Shown: positions 7,524 to 15,487 of the stretch, piece by piece
Layout of the letters: each line of letters starts with the position of its first letter
How positions within the stretch are numbered: the first letter of the stretch is position 1
Source of the DNA: JBMNCQ01 sp049366715
GTDB lineage: Bacteria > Bacillota > Peptococcia > Peptococcales > BICA1-8
DNA: 64,000 nucleotides
Direction: 5' to 3'
Assembly: GCA_049366715.1 (NCBI GenBank)
Contig: JBMNCQ010000044.1
Span: 1 to 64,000 of the forward strand
Made by a program: the position numbers and the translations under genes
Notes under the pieces: model-generated
The model's input: the letters and a program-made list of their open reading frames with translations, nothing else
Database searches by the model: none
Told to the model about the DNA's origin: nothing

Positions 7524-8321
7524 TTAACAATTAACTTCAATCTGCTTTAAATATTCCCTTACAATTTGTTCCGCCTGACCATTAAAAATAAATCCTTCAA
7601 ATCTATGAATATCTCTTAATTCTTTGTATAATTCAATAATAACCTTTAGTGCTTCACAGCATACTTTTCTATCATAAGATACTATGGTTTGCTTTAATCT
7701 GTCTAAATACTCTGGAGCAACAGTCTCGATTTTTCTCACTCCTCTGGGTTGCTTCCCCTTCGACAGCAAGATTAAGGGACCTATGACCATTTGTCTCAGA
7801 AATGATATAAATTCAATCGTCTCAAATATTTCACCCCGGCCGATTTTGCCTGCACCATAGTGTATCCATGTCCAGAACCTGTCTTCAATCCACTGTAAGT
7901 CAGGGTTGGGAAAGATCGCCTTTTCTTCTTGAAACTTTTCAGTCAAAAGACGATCTCTCTCCCATAAAATTTCCAGCTCCTCTACTCTATGTGCCATATC
8001 ATTTAATGAAACAAACTTTAAATCGACGTGAATTAACGGGTCATGATATAAACAAATCAGTAATCTTGGTTCACCCACATGTTCTCCGGTAAAGGCTGAA
8101 ATTAAATTCCCTAATTTATTTGCTATTTTTATTCGTTCATGCATAATTTCGGAAGCTGACCCGGGTTCTACAGCAATGACTAAATCAAGATCGGAATATT
8201 CATCCATATCTCTTGTAATATATGACCCGGCAGCTGCAAGTCCTATCAATCTGGTATCGGACTTAAAAATATCAAGTGAGTTTTTTATAAATCTTTCATA
8301 TTCGATTTTTATCGTAATCAC
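7524..8321 (-). CDS. nucleotidyltransferase-domain protein (aminoglycoside adenylyltransferase-like)
   Basis: A 265-residue protein of the DNA polymerase beta-like nucleotidyltransferase superfamily. The catalytic motif is visible as GSYITRDMDEYSDLDLVIAV (residues about 32-51), with the third carboxylate in HVDLKF. The C-terminal half is helical and resembles the substrate domain of streptomycin/kanamycin-type adenylyltransferases. Such chromosomal proteins are often annotated as antibiotic-modifying enzymes, but their real substrates are mostly unknown. The start is a GTG inside an AAGAGGTG context. It is a stand-alone gene on the minus strand and I infer no role in resistance. Confidence 0.72.
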   Translation of the reverse strand: MITIKIEYERFIKNSLDIFKSDTRLIGLAAAGSYITRDMDEYSDLDLVIAVEPGSASEIMHERIKIANKLGNLISAFTGEHVGEPRLLICLYHDPLIHVDLKFVSLNDMAHRVEELEILWERDRLLTEKFQEEKAIFPNPDLQWIEDRFWTWIHYGAGKIGRGEIFETIEFISFLRQMVIGPLILLSKGKQPRGVRKIETVAPEYLDRLKQTIVSYDRKVCCEALKVIIELYKELRDIHRFEGFIFNGQAEQIVREYLKQIEVNC

Positions 8322-8358
8322 CTCTTACATACCTTAAATATTGGCTACAAGTCCGGTT

Positions 8359-9990
8359 TCAAGGAGTAAGGCGGAAACGCCCCGGCAATTCAGCAGTCTT
8401 TTCCCGGGCCTTTTTCTGTTCCCAATTGTCCCATGACCGTCCTGAATAGAACTCCGACCGCTGCTGCTGGTTGACAAGATAATTTTGCAACTGCTCCTTT
8501 AGTACCGGATCATCTGACTTATCATAGACCTGCAAGGCTGCTTCCACTCCTGCCGGGCCTCCCCGGTTTAAAATTGTGACATCAAAACCGGGCAGTGTTC
8601 CCGCAAGATAACGACCGGCATTATAACGGGCGGTAAAACCGTCAGGATTAGACAGGCAGAGCAGACAAAGCATTATTGCTCCCATACCGGCGGCTAAACG
8701 CAAAATTGAGAACTGCCATTTTTGCAGAGCCACCACTCCGCTGCAAATGACAGCTAGAAAAATCAGAAACAAACTGGGCAGCAAGCGGCGCACGGAAAGG
8801 CCGTAAACTTCAATATACATTAGCATTTTGCTTAGGGCGGTAGCAATAAGTAATAAAGTAAGTAAGGCCAGTAAACAATTGAGAATTTTAAGCAAAGAAC
8901 TACTCCCGGGGGATTTTTTATTAAGGAGGTTGGCTGCCGTTAATAGTGATAAATTAATGGCTGCGATGTAACATAGCTCAAAAAAACCGCTGCGGGCATA
9001 TTCGGAATAAACCAGCCATCCCTCCGGACGTTCTCCAAAGAAAGCGGAGAAAAAATAGGGCATTTGACTGCCGATAAAGACGACATACAAGCCACAGACC
9101 GTAATCAGCAGAGTATAAATTGTAATTGCCGGTATAAATCTTAAAGAGGTTAACTTTTTTTGAATACTTTCGTTTTTAAAAGTAGCACAGCCTCTTTTAT
9201 GAACACTGCCCGCTACAAGAGCAAAGATATAAGCCGCGATAGGAATACCAATTATGCCGTTAAAGATCAATTCCGTCAATTGGGCTTCGATTCCCTGAAA
9301 ATGAATCAGTATTCCGTTGGTAATTTTGGCGAAACCGCCGCTGTCGGCTTCGATTAAAAGGGGTATAATCATTCCACCCACGATTATTGCTAAAAGGAGG
9401 CCTAGTATTACAGAAAAAACGTTGCTTTTCTTTGTTCCTTTTTCTTTGCGCAGGATAGCCAGGCTTATATACTGAGTACTAAGGTTTTTAAAAGGGATAA
9501 ATAAGAGACCGTTAATGTAATCCAGGGCAATCCAATTGCTGGTTTTCCCTAATAAAGGCAGGCCTGTTGTACAGATTATCCAATATACCCCGCTAAAGAA
9601 CAACAGTAAACTGCGCCAGGGTTCCAAACCATTATTGGTCCACAGGGAAAAACTCAGTCCGTTCAGCAGCACGATTGTCAGCCAAAACCATCCTTCCCGG
9701 GGAATGGCTACATTCTTTTTTAAAAGATAAAAGGTTATTATACTGCAATAAGCAACGGTAAAGGCCGTCACACCCCAGCCTTGCCAGTAAAACAAGACCC
9801 AGCGGGCAAAAAGGAATCCCAATAGGAAGACTAATACAGCAAAAACAGCATCTTTTAGATCTGGTTTAAAAGGCTCTTTGACAGGAGGTGTAAAAGGTTT
9901 CTCCTGTGAAGCTGCGGTAGATAAAGTAACCGGTGATGCCGGGAACTCTTTCGAGCTCCAAGAGCAGCTTGATTCTTGTAAATTCTTCAT
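8359..9990 (-). CDS. DUF4173 (DUF4153-type) polytopic membrane protein
   Basis: A 543-residue membrane protein with roughly 12 hydrophobic segments between residues about 50 and 440 and a soluble C-terminal tail. The tail starts with LSNPDGFTARYNAGRYL, a recognisable feature of the DUF4173 family, followed by a short helical stretch. The first 45 residues are polar and Pro/Ser-rich. It is the last gene of an apparent operon with a small XRE regulator and a DUF2975 membrane protein, an arrangement common in Firmicutes. The molecular function of this family is not known to me. Confidence 0.78.
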   Translation of the reverse strand: MKNLQESSCSWSSKEFPASPVTLSTAASQEKPFTPPVKEPFKPDLKDAVFAVLVFLLGFLFARWVLFYWQGWGVTAFTVAYCSIITFYLLKKNVAIPREGWFWLTIVLLNGLSFSLWTNNGLEPWRSLLLFFSGVYWIICTTGLPLLGKTSNWIALDYINGLLFIPFKNLSTQYISLAILRKEKGTKKSNVFSVILGLLLAIIVGGMIIPLLIEADSGGFAKITNGILIHFQGIEAQLTELIFNGIIGIPIAAYIFALVAGSVHKRGCATFKNESIQKKLTSLRFIPAITIYTLLITVCGLYVVFIGSQMPYFFSAFFGERPEGWLVYSEYARSGFFELCYIAAINLSLLTAANLLNKKSPGSSSLLKILNCLLALLTLLLIATALSKMLMYIEVYGLSVRRLLPSLFLIFLAVICSGVVALQKWQFSILRLAAGMGAIMLCLLCLSNPDGFTARYNAGRYLAGTLPGFDVTILNRGGPAGVEAALQVYDKSDDPVLKEQLQNYLVNQQQRSEFYSGRSWDNWEQKKAREKTAELPGRFRLTP

Positions 9991-10005
9991 CCTTCGTCAC
10001 GCTCC

Positions 10006-10215
10006 TTAATTTTCTTCTCTATATTCCAAAATATCCCCAGGTTGGCAGTTTAAAGCCTTGCAGACAGCTTCCAACGTGGAAAACCGGATGGCTTTAGCCT
10101 TTCCTGTCTTGAGTATAGAAAGATTAGCCTGACTGATATCTATTATTTCAGCCAGTTCACTGGAGGATATTTTGCGTTTGGCCATCATTACATCCAGATT
10201 AACGATAATGGGCAT
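10006..10215 (-). CDS. small XRE-family (Cro/C1-type) regulator
   Basis: A 69-residue helix-turn-helix protein with no extra domain. The HTH spans residues about 10-60 (ISSSELAEIIDISQANLSIL, then TLEAVCKALNCQPGDILEY). This minimal regulator type (YozG-like) is usually encoded beside a DUF2975 membrane protein, as here. The ATG follows GGGGGGGAT. It probably represses its own operon; the candidate operator is the long inverted repeat upstream of the DUF2975 gene. Confidence 0.9.
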   Translation of the reverse strand: MPIIVNLDVMMAKRKISSSELAEIIDISQANLSILKTGKAKAIRFSTLEAVCKALNCQPGDILEYREEN

Positions 10216-10231
10216 ACTATCCCCCCCTTTT

Positions 10232-10681
10232 TCATATGGTGTAGTCTACTTCATTTTGCAGTTCAACTGCTTTAGCTACTACGTTTTTCACTACCCTGAC
10301 AATTAATCCCATAAAAGCTGCGGCTACTGCTACAAAAATCCAGGGGAAATAATAAAAGAAAGAAATAAAGCCGATAGCCGCTCCGATAAAGCAGCTCCAG
10401 GAAATATGCCGTAAAGTTTCTACATTTTCTGTTATAAACACTTGGCCGGTTTCGATACGCCGGAGCAGGCTGAACAGACTGTAGAGAAGAATTAGCGCAG
10501 GGATAGATCCTACATAGATCGTTGCAAGGAAAAAGGGGCCTGTTCCCTGCAGTTCCGCCCTGGAAAAGCTCAGAAACCAGCGCGTTAACCAGGGTGCAGA
10601 AATAACTGTAACAATTAGTCCTGACATAAATAGCAGAATACACACCTTGCTAAGACCGAGAGATTTTTTGTTATTCCACAT
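10232..10681 (-). CDS. DUF2975 membrane protein
   Basis: A 149-residue integral membrane protein with four predicted transmembrane segments, matching DUF2975. It begins MWNNKKSLGLSKVCILLFMS after a GGAGG site. The loop between the second and third helices carries the family-like segment ETGQVFITENVETLRHISWS. It is the first gene of the minus-strand set with the XRE regulator and the DUF4173 protein. In such pairs the membrane protein may modulate or sense for the regulator, but this is inference; the function is unknown. Confidence 0.82.
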   Translation of the reverse strand: MWNNKKSLGLSKVCILLFMSGLIVTVISAPWLTRWFLSFSRAELQGTGPFFLATIYVGSIPALILLYSLFSLLRRIETGQVFITENVETLRHISWSCFIGAAIGFISFFYYFPWIFVAVAAAFMGLIVRVVKNVVAKAVELQNEVDYTI

Positions 10682-10758
10682 GGTTCATCCTCCTAAAGAG
10701 AAAAAACTGCACTTCTAATTAAGAACTAAGTACTTCACCTGGTGACATCCTTGTAATA

Positions 10759-10821
10759 ATACTATCGTTTATTTTTAGCTTTGTCAATAAATAATTATTG
10801 TTTATCGATAATTATTTATTG
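10759..10821 (-). promoter_or_regulatory. promoter and candidate operator of the DUF2975-XRE-DUF4173 operon
   Basis: On the minus strand a TTGACA -35 (10782-10787) and a TAGTAT -10 (10759-10764) are 17 bases apart. A perfect 14-bp inverted repeat (CAATAAATAATTAT, 10785-10798, and its complement, 10808-10821) overlaps the -35 and lies just upstream, a good place for XRE binding. Between here and the terminator at 10999 I see nothing else. Confidence 0.72.
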
Positions 10822-10998
10822 CAATACACTAAAAGAGGATTTGCAATTAAGGGAAAGGATTTGCTATTAAATAGGCGGGAATAAATATCCTTATCGGAAA
10901 AAGTTCCAAAAAACAGGCTAAAGTCCTCTGAAATAAGACTCGAACCGCTAAAAAAAAGTGGAAATTTCAAACGGGATGAAAAGTTTTATAAATAAAAC

Positions 10999-11031
10999 AG
11001 ACCACAGTAAATTTAAATTGTACTGTGGTCT
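10999..11031 (-). terminator. terminator of the second TTT operon
   Basis: AGACCACAGTA and TACTGTGGTCT form an 11-bp stem around an 11-base loop. On the minus strand it is followed by a T-rich stretch (GTTTTATTTAT). It lies about 50 bases beyond the tctA stop. Confidence 0.8.
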
Positions 11032-11082
11032 TACAAAGGGGGAGCGAAAAATATTTATATTTATATTTATATTAATATTAAC

Positions 11083-12618
11083 CTATTGACTGGGAGTAAT
11101 TTTTCCCGTCTTTCTTTTTTGCCATAAAGGAAGTGTCAAGGCGACTACAATACTAATTATGGAAATTATGATGAGGGCCCCGCTGATGGGACGCAGGAAA
11201 AAAATAGTCCAGTCGTTTTTATAACTAATCATCGTAGTTAAAAAGTTTCTTTCGGCAATTTGGCCTAAAATGGTTCCTAATAATAGCGGTGAAAGCGGGT
11301 ATTGGAATTTATGCAGAAAAAATCCGATTATACCAAAAAGAAATAATAACCAGACATCATAAATATTGTTACGTAATGCAAAAGCACCGATTATACATAG
11401 TACCATGATAAAGGCAGATATTATCGTTTCAGGTGCTTTAAGTATCTTAACGATTGGTTTAACCGCTAATAAACCTAAAATTGACGTTAAAAGTATTCCC
11501 ACAAATACGGATGCATAAATGGCATAGATCATATTTCCGTTAGTATGAAAGATTCCGGGTCCCGGTTGGATGCCATGCAGCATAAAAGCGCCGAGTATAA
11601 TTGCCGTAGCCCCGCTTCCCGGGATACCTAGAGTTAACATAGGAATCAAGGCTCCGCCTACCGAAGCGGTAGCCGCACTCTGGGAAGAAATCAAGCCTTC
11701 CGGAGCCCCCTTCCCTAGCTTGCTCTTCTCTTTACCGCCATATTGCTTTTCTAAACCATAACTTATAAATGCGGCAACAGTTGCACCTGCTCCGGGAATA
11801 AAACCGATTATTGTTCCCAGAAAACTTCCTCTTAGAAATGTAGGAGTTTTCTTTTGGCAGTCTTTTAATTTAGGCAGCGCTGTTTCAATCTTGGCCTTAT
11901 CTTTGGTTTTTAAACCGGAAGATTGGAACCCGGTTTCCAGGCGGCTGAAGATTTCCGCAACAGCATATATGCCCACTAGGACGATCAACCAGTCCACACC
12001 GGCTAGTAGAAATTTGGTATCAAAAGTGAATCTGTTAATGCCAAACATTGCATCTACGCCCACCGTCGCAATAAATAAGCCTATGCACATAGATACTACC
12101 GCATCACGGAAGGATGTTGTACCTAATACTAAGACGCTGCTCAAACCAAAAAAAACTATTGCAAAATATTCGGGACTAGAAAAACTTAAAGCAATTTTAG
12201 CTAAAGGCTCGGAAACAAGCACCATAAGAATTGCTGCAAATATCCCACCAAAAAGATTTGCATAAAGAGTCCATCCCAATGCTTCCGCCCCTCTACCTTG
12301 ACATGTCATAGGATAGCCGTCCCACAGCAATGGAACATGTATTGGATCTCCTGGTATTTTATACAAAATTGCGGGAAAGGCTCCGCCATATGTTCCGGCT
12401 AAATAGATAGCTGTTAATAACACAATAGCATTGGTAGGATTCATAGAATAAGTAAAAGGTAAAGCTAAAACAACTCCAATTATTAAAGTTAATCCCGGTA
12501 AAGCAGAAGTCAGTAAACCAATAAGTAATCCAATGATAATTAATGCTATGGTAATTGGATTTAGAATTTCGATTAACCCATTACCTAATGACAGAATAAT
12601 ATTCATAAGCGTATCCAT
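11083..12618 (-). CDS. tctA: second TTT transporter large membrane subunit (TctA family)
   Basis: A 511-residue TctA protein, clearly a distinct paralogue of the one at 1938-3449. Hallmarks are LTSALPGLTLIIGVVLALPF, YGGAFPAILYKIPGDP (where canonical members have TPG), and GFIPGAGATVAAFISYGLEKQ. About 12 hydrophobic segments are present. It forms the permease core with TctB and is fed by the TctC lipoprotein encoded upstream. Here the gene order is C-B-A, the reverse of the A-B order at the left end of the window. The position downstream of the enolase-superfamily and glutamate-mutase genes suggests import of their substrate. Confidence 0.93.
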   Translation of the reverse strand: MDTLMNIILSLGNGLIEILNPITIALIIIGLLIGLLTSALPGLTLIIGVVLALPFTYSMNPTNAIVLLTAIYLAGTYGGAFPAILYKIPGDPIHVPLLWDGYPMTCQGRGAEALGWTLYANLFGGIFAAILMVLVSEPLAKIALSFSSPEYFAIVFFGLSSVLVLGTTSFRDAVVSMCIGLFIATVGVDAMFGINRFTFDTKFLLAGVDWLIVLVGIYAVAEIFSRLETGFQSSGLKTKDKAKIETALPKLKDCQKKTPTFLRGSFLGTIIGFIPGAGATVAAFISYGLEKQYGGKEKSKLGKGAPEGLISSQSAATASVGGALIPMLTLGIPGSGATAIILGAFMLHGIQPGPGIFHTNGNMIYAIYASVFVGILLTSILGLLAVKPIVKILKAPETIISAFIMVLCIIGAFALRNNIYDVWLLFLFGIIGFFLHKFQYPLSPLLLGTILGQIAERNFLTTMISYKNDWTIFFLRPISGALIIISIISIVVALTLPLWQKRKTGKITPSQ

Positions 12619-12642
12619 AGATAGCCTCCCTATTCCGAAATT

Positions 12643-13191
12643 CTAGCGAATACCTAATAAACTATAAATTAAATAAGTAAAATTTCCAAAAAAGCCGATG
12701 CCGGCAGGCAAAGATAAGTAAGCAATTTTTAAAAACACTACGATTAGACAAAATGTACCTATTAAACTGCTGCAAATTATAACATCCCGCCTCTTGTAAT
12801 TGCCGATTTTCATCATGCCTGCCAAATATATAACTGTAGATATAATAAACCCTATTATCGGCAGCAAGAGTATATATACAAAAGTAGCGAGCAGCCCTAA
12901 TATTAAAAATTTATGATTATTCTTGCCTTCGCGCCTTTTTTCTTGATGATTTTCATTAGAAGCAGAAATGTTTTTACCGATCGTCTTTTTTTTGAGATTA
13001 ATAATTCCCAAGACAATATCATAAGCTGTAAAGATTATAATAATTATTAAAATCAGTTTAGGCCACAGATCAGGTCCCAGTCTTCCTGGAATCTTAGTAT
13101 ATTTGAAATTGGTCGATATATAATAAAGCACGAGGGAAATGAAGAAGAGACTGACGTTAAAAAGTATTTTGCCTCTCTGCTGTGTATTCAT
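12643..13191 (-). CDS. tctB: second TTT transporter small membrane subunit (TctB family)
   Basis: A 182-residue protein with four hydrophobic segments. The first loop contains KIPGRLGPDLWPKLILI, the typical TctB segment between helices one and two. A lysine-rich cytoplasmic loop (KKKTIGKNISASNENHQEKR) separates the two helix pairs and makes it longer than the other TctB in this window. It lies between tctC and tctA of the second transporter, which settles its role. The gene is preceded by a 20-bp hairpin behind tctC. Confidence 0.85.
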   Translation of the reverse strand: MNTQQRGKILFNVSLFFISLVLYYISTNFKYTKIPGRLGPDLWPKLILIIIIIFTAYDIVLGIINLKKKTIGKNISASNENHQEKRREGKNNHKFLILGLLATFVYILLLPIIGFIISTVIYLAGMMKIGNYKRRDVIICSSLIGTFCLIVVFLKIAYLSLPAGIGFFGNFTYLIYSLLGIR

Positions 13192-13225
13192 AAGATCCCA
13201 CTCCCATAATTATTATTGAGGCTTG

Positions 13226-13273
13226 AAGCAGGGAAAATAAAAATTTAAATATGAATTTTTATTTTCCCTGCTT
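13226..13273 (-). terminator. 20-bp perfect hairpin behind the second tctC
   Basis: AAGCAGGGAAAATAAAAATT pairs perfectly with its complement across an eight-base loop. It lies between tctC and tctB on the transcribed (minus) strand but lacks a strong T-run, so it may act as a partial terminator or 3'-end stabiliser. It parallels the hairpin behind the first tctC. Confidence 0.75.
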
Positions 13274-13301
13274 ATAACATGATGCAGTTTATATTTATTA
13301 C

Positions 13302-14312
13302 CTAATTTAGTGCCGCGGCCATACTTTCAAGATCTTGATCCAAAGCTTTTTTCGCTTCCTGGTCATTGGCATAACTATCCTCTGTTGCACGGTTCTTCTG
13401 GAGAAACTTTTGTAAATCTTCCGAATCATTGTAAACTTTTTCCAGAGCCTCACTAATCAGTTTGACTTTTTCAGGGTCGGTTCCTGCTTTAGCAATAATG
13501 CTGCGGCTGAAAGGAAGATAAAGTTCTATTCCCAGTTCGCCTGTGCAAGGGACATCGGGAAACTCGGAAACCCTTTCTTCATTAAAGACAATAATGGGGC
13601 GTATTTGCTTTTCCTCAATATATTGGATTACATCCCCGGCCTGTTCAAATAAAATATCGGCATGACCGCCTAAGATGGAAGTGTAACGTTCCCCCGGATT
13701 AGGAAAGGGTATCTTATTTACTTGAATGCCGTGCTTGTTTTCTAAAAATTTAAATGTAATGTCATCGACGGTTCCGTCCCCGGTAATAGCAGCTTTGATC
13801 TCACCCGGTTTCTCTTTGACGATCCGTTCAAAATCGTTCCAGCTTTTTATGGGACTGTCAACCGGAACAAATATATACGAAGGAACTTTAACCATCCTGG
13901 CGGCAGGAGTAATATCCTCATATTGGTAGCTGGCATTGGGGTTTACTAAAGTGGCATGGGTATCAAGAGTATAAATAGCAATGGTATAACCATCGTTAGG
14001 AGCGGTTATCAGCTTATTCATGCCTACACCGCCGGAAGCTCCGGGAACATTAATAACCGGCAGGGAAACCCCTAATACTGGTTCGAGTTCTTTACTTAGA
14101 ATACGGGCCAATTGGTCCGCGCCCCCGCCGGGTCCCCACGGTACGATTAATTCAATAGGTCTTGTGGGATACTGTTTTTCGGCCTCTTTCTGAGGTTCGT
14201 CATTTGGGGTATTTTCTTTAGCCGTATTTTCGTTACAGCCTGTAAGCAGCAAAGCAACCAGCAAAGTAAAAATAATAAAGCAGACAAACTTTCTATTTAC
14301 TAAAGTTTTCAT
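13302..14312 (-). CDS. tctC: second TTT transporter substrate-binding lipoprotein (TctC family)
   Basis: A 336-residue solute-binding lipoprotein with signal peptide FTLLVALLLTGCNENTAK and lipobox LTGC. The mature region shows YPTRPIELIVPWGPGGGADQ, VINVPGASGGVGMNKLI and ILGGHADILFEQ, all typical of the TctC fold. The PWGPGGGADQ version of the ligand loop is the standard one; the first TctC in this window has PFSAGGSSD instead, so the two systems probably carry different acids. It is transcribed with the metabolic genes upstream. A GGGGG-type site lies before the ATG. Confidence 0.92.
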   Translation of the reverse strand: MKTLVNRKFVCFIIFTLLVALLLTGCNENTAKENTPNDEPQKEAEKQYPTRPIELIVPWGPGGGADQLARILSKELEPVLGVSLPVINVPGASGGVGMNKLITAPNDGYTIAIYTLDTHATLVNPNASYQYEDITPAARMVKVPSYIFVPVDSPIKSWNDFERIVKEKPGEIKAAITGDGTVDDITFKFLENKHGIQVNKIPFPNPGERYTSILGGHADILFEQAGDVIQYIEEKQIRPIIVFNEERVSEFPDVPCTGELGIELYLPFSRSIIAKAGTDPEKVKLISEALEKVYNDSEDLQKFLQKNRATEDSYANDQEAKKALDQDLESMAAALN

Positions 14313-14385
14313 TTGATCTTACCCCCGATTATTTTTTTATATGATTCCTTTAAGGACTGCCCTCCCTTCAGTGTTTAATATCCGT

Positions 14386-15459
14386 TTAAGATAGCCACTC
14401 TTTTTTATCTTTTAAAAATGAACCCAATATATCTTCGGTGATTTCCGAAGAAAAATCCTCCGGAACAAGCATGTACCCGTCTTTAATTACTATTTCACAA
14501 TTAAAAATAGTGTTTTTTTGCTTTAAGAAACCGTTCATTTCCCCGGCATTTTGGAGAAGCTTTGCTGCAACCAGCCCTTCGTGAATACAGCCGATTTCTC
14601 CGGCTACCCCGTTACCCAGAACTACTTTTAGATCATGGGCAAAGGCTTTGTTGATCATACTTTCCAGCCGCTTAACACTTCCTACTTTCATTAATTTAAA
14701 TTTAACATATTCTGCACATTTTAAAGTGATCGCCATATCTAAGTCTTTTTCAGAATGTATTGACTCGTCCAGCATCAATGGTAGAGGTGAAACCTTATTT
14801 AGTTCTACCATTTCAGCCCATTTATCGATCTTAAACGGCTGTTCAAACAACTCTACCGACCGGGGATCAATACTATTTACAAAGTGAGAAGCTTCTGCAA
14901 AATTATAGCCTTGGTTAGCGTCTATTCTGATTAAGGCACTCTTACCGACAGTATCCTGGATAAACCTGGTCCTGCTAATATCCTCGTTTAAATTCATCCC
15001 GACTTTTACCTTTAATGTGGTATAACCTTGGCCTAACAATGATTCAATTTCTTTCTGTAATGCAGCATAATCAGTTGAGTTAAGCGTTCCCAGTAGTTTC
15101 TGTTTAAATGGTCTCCCTAGCTTATAAGTGCATTTATCATCCAGAAACTCCAAGGCAGTTAAAATGGGCGTAACAGAATAAGGGTTATTTTCACAAAAGG
15201 GAGTTAGTTTTGTGATGGCGTCTTTTATACAAATACCAGGTAATATTCCTCCTTGATTTGTAACAAAAGTCCAGGCATTTTTCAAAGTTTCGTGGGAATA
15301 CCCCGGTAACGGAACAGATTCCCCAATACTTTTACACCCTTCTGTGGTCACAATTTCAACAAAGATAGTGGCAAAACTATTAAGGTCCGTAAAGGATAAA
15401 TGATATGGGTCCTTTAACGGAATATCTACTAAATAAGCCGTAACCTTTTTAATTTTCAT
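14386..15459 (-). CDS. enolase-superfamily enzyme, muconate-lactonising/dipeptide-epimerase (MLE) subgroup
   Basis: A 357-residue mandelate racemase/muconate-lactonising family protein. All expected catalytic elements are present in order: TLKVKVG (the KxK motif), RIDANQGY, ELFEQP and LMLDESI (the three metal ligands D/E/D), and KFKLMKVG (the opposite-face lysine). Two opposed lysines allow epimerase, cycloisomerase or dehydratase chemistry. It is not a close match to the known 3-methylaspartate ammonia-lyase, although that enzyme is in the same superfamily and would fit beside glutamate mutase. The ATG at 15459 is preferred to 15468 because AAAGG lies too close to the latter. It lies between tctC and glmE. 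Substrate unknown. Confidence 0.8.
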   Translation of the reverse strand: MKIKKVTAYLVDIPLKDPYHLSFTDLNSFATIFVEIVTTEGCKSIGESVPLPGYSHETLKNAWTFVTNQGGILPGICIKDAITKLTPFCENNPYSVTPILTALEFLDDKCTYKLGRPFKQKLLGTLNSTDYAALQKEIESLLGQGYTTLKVKVGMNLNEDISRTRFIQDTVGKSALIRIDANQGYNFAEASHFVNSIDPRSVELFEQPFKIDKWAEMVELNKVSPLPLMLDESIHSEKDLDMAITLKCAEYVKFKLMKVGSVKRLESMINKAFAHDLKVVLGNGVAGEIGCIHEGLVAAKLLQNAGEMNGFLKQKNTIFNCEIVIKDGYMLVPEDFSSEITEDILGSFLKDKKEWLS

Positions 15460-15487
15460 TTTTTTCATCCTTTAAATGTTTTTTTAC

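Noticed and set aside
7524..8321. Antibiotic resistance determinant
   Set aside because: The nucleotidyltransferase motif is generic and the gene is in ordinary chromosomal context with no mobile element, so a resistance call is not supported.
11050..11080. Short ATATTT-type tandem repeat beyond tctA
   Set aside because: It is only about four degenerate units in AT-rich DNA and is best explained as low-complexity sequence.
14386..15459. 3-methylaspartate ammonia-lyase beside glutamate mutase
   Set aside because: The protein is about 55 residues shorter than known methylaspartases and its motifs are of the MLE/dipeptide-epimerase type; I do not recognise methylaspartase-specific segments.
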